A stretch of 64,000 nt of DNA from Plasmopara viticola (Eukaryota; Oomycota; Peronosporomycetes; Peronosporales; Peronosporaceae). Position numbers and translations under genes: made by a program. Below are positions 56,901 to 64,000 of this stretch, piece by piece. Within the stretch, counting starts at the first letter, position 1. Each line of letters begins with the position of its first letter. The notes under the pieces are model-generated. The model had not been told where the DNA came from. It saw nothing but the letters and a program-made list of their open reading frames with translations, and ran no database searches. Where the stretch lies: NCBI GenBank assembly GCA_001695595.3, contig MBPM02000017.1:62001-126000 (forward strand). The letters are read 5' to 3'.

Positions 56901-59900
56901 GGTCGCTTGGTATTTCAAATGCGGAGTTACCAAATGCGTTTAAGCCCTATCGTATGTAAGGTTGCTCTAAGATTGAAGGTATAGGACAAGTTTCGATCGA
57001 CGGTCAGAATTTTTCGCATTCTGGGAGCGGTTTTAATTAATCCTGGCTATCTGTCCAATAAATTGCGTATCACTCACGCTGGTTCTCAGTAAATTGAATG
57101 AATAAAAACTCTTTTTGGCAATTGTTTCTTGTTTTAACCAATTAATAGAACTACATAAAAATGATGAGAGTCATAGGCCTCACTTAAAATTATATTATAA
57201 ATTCGGAGAGAAATCATTAACTTCTCATATCACTTCACTCACTCACACTGCCTTGGAATAGCGACAGTGGACGTTCATCAATGGGGAAAACTAAGTCCCA
57301 AAAAGGACCTGGCTTACTAGCCACCGACATCCCGAGTCAATGAATGAAGTCTAATACGATCATCAAAGTTAATGAGATTGTCTACGAGGAAAGTCAAGTA
57401 GAAAAGAAGGTACTATAGAAATGATCCTGTATAAGTACGGTCTTGACTATAAGTACTACCTGTTGTCCCATTATATACTAGACACGTACCCTCACGGACA
57501 GCAGTACACTACTTTTGTTTGCTCCGACCACCACTGCGAGACTTTGCGCTGACAGCTACTACGACTTAAAGTACTGTCATAGCTACAGATTCCACTGCTC
57601 ACGGCAATCTCAGTACTCAAAATCAAGGCGGCCTGTATAAGCGGCAACTGTGATGTGTCAGAGGCAAAAGAAATACGACAGGATTGTTTTTGACAAATTT
57701 GGTCGCTTGGTATTTCAAATGCGGAGTTACCAAATGCGTTTAAGCCCTATCGTATGTAAGGTTGCTCTAAGATTGAAGGTATAGGACAAGTTTCGATCGA
57801 CGGTCAGAATTTTTCGCATTCTGGGAGCGGTTTTAATTAATCCTGGCTATCTGTCCAATAAATTGCGTATCACTCACGCTGGTTCTCAGTAAATTGAATG
57901 AATAAAAACTCTTTTTGGCAATTGTTTCTTGTTTTAACCAATTAATAGAACTACATAAAAATGATGAGAGTCATAGGCCTCACTTAAAATATTTATAAAT
58001 TCGGAGAGAAATCATTAACTTCTCATATCACTTCACTCACTCACACTGCCTTGGAATAGCGACAGTGGACGTTCATCAATGGGGAAAACTAAGTCCCAAA
58101 AAGGACCTGGCTTACTAGCCACCGACATCCCGAGTCAATGAATGAAGTCTAATACGATCATCAAAGTTAATGAGATTGTCTACGAGGAAAGTCAAGTAGA
58201 AAAGAAGGTACTATAGAAATGATCCTGTATAAGTACGGTCTTGACTATAAGTACTACCTGTTGTCCCATTATATACTAGACACGTACCCTCACGGACAGC
58301 AGTACACTACTTTTGTTTGCTCCGACCACCACTGCGAGACTTTGCGCTGACAGCTACTACGACTTAAAGTACTGTCATAGCTACAGATTCCACTGCTCAC
58401 GGCAATCTCAGTACTCAAAATCAAGGCGGCCTGTATAAGCGGCAACTGTGATGTGTCAGAGGCAAAAGAAATACGACAGGATTGTTTTTGACAAATTTGG
58501 TCGCTTGGTATTTCAAATGCGGAGTTACCAAATGCGTTTAAGCCCTATCGTATGTAAGGTTGCTCTAAGATTGAAGGTATAGGACAAGTTTCGATCGACG
58601 GTCAGAATTTTTCGCATTCTGGGAGCGGTTTTAATTAATCCTGGCTATCTGTCCAATAAATTGCGTATCACTCACGCTGGGTTCTCAGTAAATTGAATGA
58701 ATAAAAACTCTTTTTGGCAATTGTTTCTTGTTTTAACCAATTAATAGAACTACATAAAAATGATGAGAGTCATAGGCCTCACTTAAATTATATTATAAAT
58801 TCGGAGAGAAATCATTAACTTCTCATATCACTTCACTCACTCACACTGCCTTGGAATAGCGACAGTGGACGTTCATCAATGGGGAAAACTAAGTCCCAAA
58901 AAGGACCTGGCTTACTAGCCACCGACATCCCGAGTCAATGAATGAAGTCTAATACGATCATCAAAGTTAATGAGATTGTCTACGAGGAAAGTCAAGTAGA
59001 AAAGAAGGTACTATAGAAATGATCCTGTATAAGTACGGTCTTGACTATAAGTACTACCTGTTGTCCCATTATATACTAGACACGTACCCTCACGGACAGC
59101 AGTACACTACTTTTGTTTGCTCCGACCACCACTGCGAGACTTTGCGCTGACAGCTACTACGACTTAAAGTACTGTCATAGCTACAGATTCCACTGCTCAC
59201 GGCAATCTCAGTACTCAAAATCAAGGCGGCCTGTATAAGCGGCAACTGTGATGTGTCAGAGGCAAAAGAAATACGACAGGATTGTTTTTGACAAATTTGG
59301 TCGCTTGGTATTTCAAATGCGGAGTTACCAAATGCGTTTAAGCCCTATCGTATGTAAGGTTGCTCTAAGATTGAAGGTATAGGACAAGTTTCGATCGACG
59401 GTCAGAATTTTTCGCATTCTGGGAGCGGTTTTAATTAATCCTGGCTATCTGTCCAATAAATTGCGTATCACTCACGCTGGTTCTCAGTAAATTGAATGAA
59501 TAAAAACTCTTTTTGGCAATTGTTTCTTGTTTTAACCAATTAATAGAACTACATAAAAATGATGAGAGTCATAGGCCTCACTTAAAATTATATTATAAAT
59601 TCGGAGAGAAATCATTAACTTCTCATATCACTTCACTCACTCACACTGCCTTGGAATAGCGACAGTGGACGTTCATCAATGGGGAAAACTAAGTCCCAAA
59701 AAGGACCTGGCTTACTAGCCACCGACATCCCGAGTCAATGAATGAAGTCTAATACGATCATCAAAGTTAATGAGATTGTCTACGAGGAAAGTCAAGTAGA
59801 AAAGAAGGTACTATAGAAATGATCCTGTATAAGTACGGTCTTGACTATAAGTACTACCTGTTGTCCCATTATATACTAGACACGTACCCTCACGGACAGC

Positions 59901-62900
59901 AGTACACTACTTTTGTTTGCTCCGACCACCACTGCGAGACTTTGCGCTGACAGCTACTACGACTTAAAGTACTGTCATAGCTACAGATTCCACTGCTCAC
60001 GGCAATCTCAGTACTCAAAATCAAGGCGGCCTGTATAAGCGGCAACTGTGATGTGTCAGAGGCAAAAGAAATACGACAGGATTGTTTTTGACAAATTTGG
60101 TCGCTTGGTATTTCAAATGCGGAGTTACCAAATGCGTTTAAGCCCTATCGTATGTAAGGTTGCTCTAAGATTGAAGGTATAGGACAAGTTTCGATCGACG
60201 GTCAGAATTTTTCGCATTCTGGGAGCGGTTTTAATTAATCCTGGCTATCTGTCCAATAAATTGCGTATCACTCACGCTGGGTTCTCAGTAAATTGAATGA
60301 ATAAAAACTCTTTTTGGCAATTGTTTCTTGTTTTAACCAATTAATAGAACTACATAAAAATGATGAGAGTCATAGGCCTCACTTAAAATTATATTATAAA
60401 TTCGGAGAGAAATCATTAACTTCTCATATCACTTCACTCACTCACACTGCCTTGGAATAGCGACAGTGGACGTTCATCAATGGGGAAAACTAAGTCCCAA
60501 AAAGGACCTGGCTTACTAGCCACCGACATCCCGAGTCAATGAATGAAGTCTAATACGATCATCAAAGTTAATGAGATTGTCTACGAGGAAAGTCAAGTAG
60601 AAAAGAAGGTACTATAGAAATGATCCTGTATAAGTACGGTCTTGACTATAAGTACTACCTGTTGTCCCATTATATACTAGACACGTACCCTCACGGACAG
60701 CAGTACACTACTTTTGTTTGCTCCGACCACCACTGCGAGACTTTGCGCTGACAGCTACTACGACTTAAAGTACTGTCATAGCTACAGATTCCACTGCTCA
60801 CGGCAATCTCAGTACTCAAAATCAAGGCGGCCTGTATAAGCGGCAACTGTGATGTGTCAGAGGCAAAAGAAATACGACAGGATTGTTTTTGACAAATTTG
60901 GTCGCTTGGTATTTCAAATGCGGAGTTACCAAATGCGTTTAAGCCCTATCGTATGTAAGGTTGCTCTAAGATTGAAGGTATAGGACAAGTTTCGATCGAC
61001 GGTCAGAATTTTTCGCATTCTGGGAGCGGTTTTAATTAATCCTGGCTATCTGTCCAATAAATTGCGTATCACTCACGCTGGATTCTCAGTAAATTGAATG
61101 AATAAAAACTCTTTTTGGCAATTGTTTCTTGTTTTAACCAATTAATAGAACTACATAAAAATGATGAGAGTCATAGGCCTCACTTAAATTATATTATAAA
61201 TTCGGAGAGAAATCATTAACTTCTCATATCACTTCACTCACTCACACTGCCTTGGAATAGCGACAGTGGACGTTCATCAATGGGGAAAACTAAGTCCCAA
61301 AAAGGACCTGGCTTACTAGCCACCGACATCCCGAGTCAATGAATGAAGTCTAATACGATCATCAAAGTTAATGAGATTGTCTACGAGGAAAGTCAAGTAG
61401 AAAAGAAGGTACTATAGAAATGATCCTGTATAAGTACGGTCTTGACTATAAGTACTACCTGTTGTCCCATTATATACTAGACACGTACCCTCACGGACAG
61501 CAGTACACTACTTTTGTTTGCTCCGACCACCACTGCGAGACTTTGCGCTGACAGCTACTACGACTTAAAGTACTGTCATAGCTACAGATTCCACTGCTCA
61601 CGGCAATCTCAGTACTCAAAATCAAGGCGGCCTGTATAAGCGGCAACTGTGATGTGTCAGAGGCAAAAGAAATACGACAGGATTGTTTTTGACAAATTTG
61701 GTCGCTTGGTATTTCAAATGCGGAGTTACCAAATGCGTTTAAGCCCTATCGTATGTAAGGTTGCTCTAAGATTGAAGGTATAGGACAAGTTTCGATCGAC
61801 GGTCAGAATTTTTCGCATTCTGGGAGCGGTTTTAATTAATCCTGGCTATCTGTCCAATAAATTGCGTATCACTCACGCTGGTTCTCAGTAAATTGAATGA
61901 ATAAAAACTCTTTTTGGCAATTGTTTCTTGTTTTAACCAATTAATAGAACTACATAAAAATGATGAGAGTCATAGGCCTCACTTAAATTATATTATAAAT
62001 TCGGAGAGAAATCATTAACTTCTCATATCACTTCACTCACTCACACTGCCTTGGAATAGCGACAGTGGACGTTCATCAATGGGGAAAACTAAGTCCCAAA
62101 AAGGACCTGGCTTACTAGCCACCGACATCCCGAGTCAATGAATGAAGTCTAATACGATCATCAAAGTTAATGAGATTGTCTACGAGGAAAGTCAAGTAGA
62201 AAAGAAGGTACTATAGAAATGATCCTGTATAAGTACGGTCTTGACTATAAGTACTACCTGTTGTCCCATTATATACTAGACACGTACCCTCACGGACAGC
62301 AGTACACTACTTTTGTTTGCTCCGACCACCACTGCGAGACTTTGCGCTGACAGCTACTACGACTTAAAGTACTGTCATAGCTACAGATTCCACTGCTCAC
62401 GGCAATCTCAGTACTCAAAATCAAGGCGGCCTGTATAAGCGGCAACTGTGATGTGTCAGAGGCAAAAGAAATACGACAGGATTGTTTTTGACAAATTTGG
62501 TCGCTTGGTATTTCAAATGCGGAGTTACCAAATGCGTTTAAGCCCTATCGTATGTAAGGTTGCTCTAAGATTGAAGGTATAGGACAAGTTTCGATCGACG
62601 GTCAGAATTTTTCGCATTCTGGGAGCGGTTTTAATTAATCCTGGCTATCTGTCCAATAAATTGCGTATCACTCACGCTGGTTCTCAGTAAATTGAATGAA
62701 TAAAAACTCTTTTTGGCAATTGTTTCTTGTTTTAACCAATTAATAGAACTACATAAAAATGATGAGAGTCATAGGCCTCACTTAAAATTATATTATAAAT
62801 TCGGAGAGAAATCATTAACTTCTCATATCACTTCACTCACTCACACTGCCTTGGAATAGCGACAGTGGACGTTCATCAATGGGGAAAACTAAGTCCCAAA

Positions 62901-64000
62901 AAGGACCTGGCTTACTAGCCACCGACATCCCGAGTCAATGAATGAAGTCTAATACGATCATCAAAGTTAATGAGATTGTCTACGAGGAAAGTCAAGTAGA
63001 AAAGAAGGTACTATAGAAATGATCCTGTATAAGTACGGTCTTGACTATAAGTACTACCTGTTGTCCCATTATATACTAGACACGTACCCTCACGGACAGC
63101 AGTACACTACTTTTGTTTGCTCCGACCACCACTGCGAGACTTTGCGCTGACAGCTACTACGACTTAAAGTACTGTCATAGCTACAGATTCCACTGCTCAC
63201 GGCAATCTCAGTACTCAAAATCAAGGCGGCCTGTATAAGCGGCAACTGTGATGTGTCAGAGGCAAAAGAAATACGACAGGATTGTTTTTGACAAATTTGG
63301 TCGCTTGGTATTTCAAATGCGGAGTTACCAAATGCGTTTAAGCCCTATCGTATGTAAGGTTGCTCTAAGATTGAAGGTATAGGACAAGTTTCGATCGACG
63401 GTCAGAATTTTTCGCATTCTGGGAGCGGTTTTAATTAATCCTGGCTATCTGTCCAATAAATTGCGTATCACTCACGCTGGTTCTCAGTAAATTGAATGAA
63501 TAAAAACTCTTTTTGGCAATTGTTTCTTGTTTTAACCAATTAATAGAACTACATAAAAATGATGAGAGTCATAGGCCTCACTTAAATTATATTATAAATT
63601 CGGAGAGAAATCATTAACTTCTCATATCACTTCACTCACTCACACTGCCTTGGAATAGCGACAGTGGACGTTCATCAATGGGGAAAACTAAGTCCCAAAA
63701 AGGACCTGGCTTACTAGCCACCGACATCCCGAGTCAATGAATGAAGTCTAATACGATCATCAAAGTTAATGAGATTGTCTACGAGGAAAGTCAAGTAGAA
63801 AAGAAGGTACTATAGAAATGATCCTGTATAAGTACGGTCTTGACTATAAGTACTACCTGTTGTCCCATTATATACTAGACACGTACCCTCACGGACAGCA
63901 GTACACTACTTTTGTTTGCTCCGACCACCACTGCGAGACTTTGCGCTGACAGCTACTACGACTTAAAGTACTGTCATAGCTACAGATTCCACTGCTCACG
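50922..64000 (+). repeat. Satellite array, homogenised interior copies 6-22
   Basis: Seventeen near-identical direct units of 798-801 bp; the last is cut by the window end, so the array continues. The ruler CCCTCACGG occurs at 51087, 51888, 52688, 53488, 54288, 55089, 55888, 56689, 57489, 58287, 59087, 59887, 60688, 61488, 62287, 63087 and 63886. Units differ mainly at two sites: the run before TTCTCAGTAAATTGAATG (GCTGGTT, GCTGGATT or GCTGGGTT) and the A-run in CTTAAA(A)TTATATT. Each unit holds a short near-palindrome around TTAACCAATTAAT. No tRNA, 5S or spliced-leader gene is visible in the unit. Confidence 0.96.

Noticed and set aside
46965..64000. Regular tandem repeat as a CRISPR array or rDNA
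   Set aside because: Units are 800 bp of continuous repeat without unique spacers, and neither 5S nor larger rRNA motifs are present.

Overview
This is a eukaryotic nuclear window, most likely from an oomycete and probably a downy mildew. Genes are split by many short introns (about 48-88 nt) with GT..AG ends and little polypyrimidine tract. The gene set fits: a fused HPPK-DHPS folate gene, FHA/RING-variant proteins, LRR proteins with GCC2/GCC3 cysteine repeats, MULE and Ty1/copia relics, and gene islands separated by long AT-rich decayed DNA. The organism is inferred from gene style; no marker gene fixes the species.

Layout. 0-11.4 kb is a dense gene island: the tail of an unidentified gene, HPPK-DHPS, an EF-hand coiled-coil protein, a PLAC8 protein, a RING-variant/FHA protein (minus), a broken WD40 gene resembling ciliary CFAP52/WDR90, and mitochondrial elongation factor G2 (minus). 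11.4-22.7 kb is gene-poor, with a decayed MULE transposase (15.4-17.4 kb), a dead DExH helicase fragment (17.85-18.35 kb) and one unidentified exon-like ORF (21.8-22.3 kb). 22.7-25.7 kb holds a MED19-like/bromodomain fusion, a DHHC palmitoyltransferase and an HTATIP2-like oxidoreductase. 25.7-34.5 kb is again decayed, dominated by a minus-strand Ty1/copia relic with traces of gag, integrase, reverse transcriptase and RNase H between two diverged LTR-like ends. 34.5-45.3 kb holds inorganic pyrophosphatase, a TPX2-like spindle protein, a 13-exon LRR/cysteine-rich membrane protein, a coiled-coil protein and a PX-like protein.

From about 45.8 kb to the window end is a satellite. Diverged inverted copies (45.8-46.96 kb) meet head-to-head with a direct array of at least 22 units of about 800 bp that runs off the right edge. 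The first five units are heterogeneous (spacings 808, 762, 808, 763, 804); later units are almost identical (798-801). This looks like an ageing array edge beside a recently homogenised interior.

The genes are ordinary housekeeping or regulatory functions with no evident shared pathway. The most notable items are the satellite and its inverted edge, a probable GC-AG intron inside the HPPK active-site motif, the MED19-bromodomain fusion, the one-repeat-per-exon phase-2 LRR gene, and the broken ciliary-type WD40 gene, which would fit a lineage that lost swimming zoospores.
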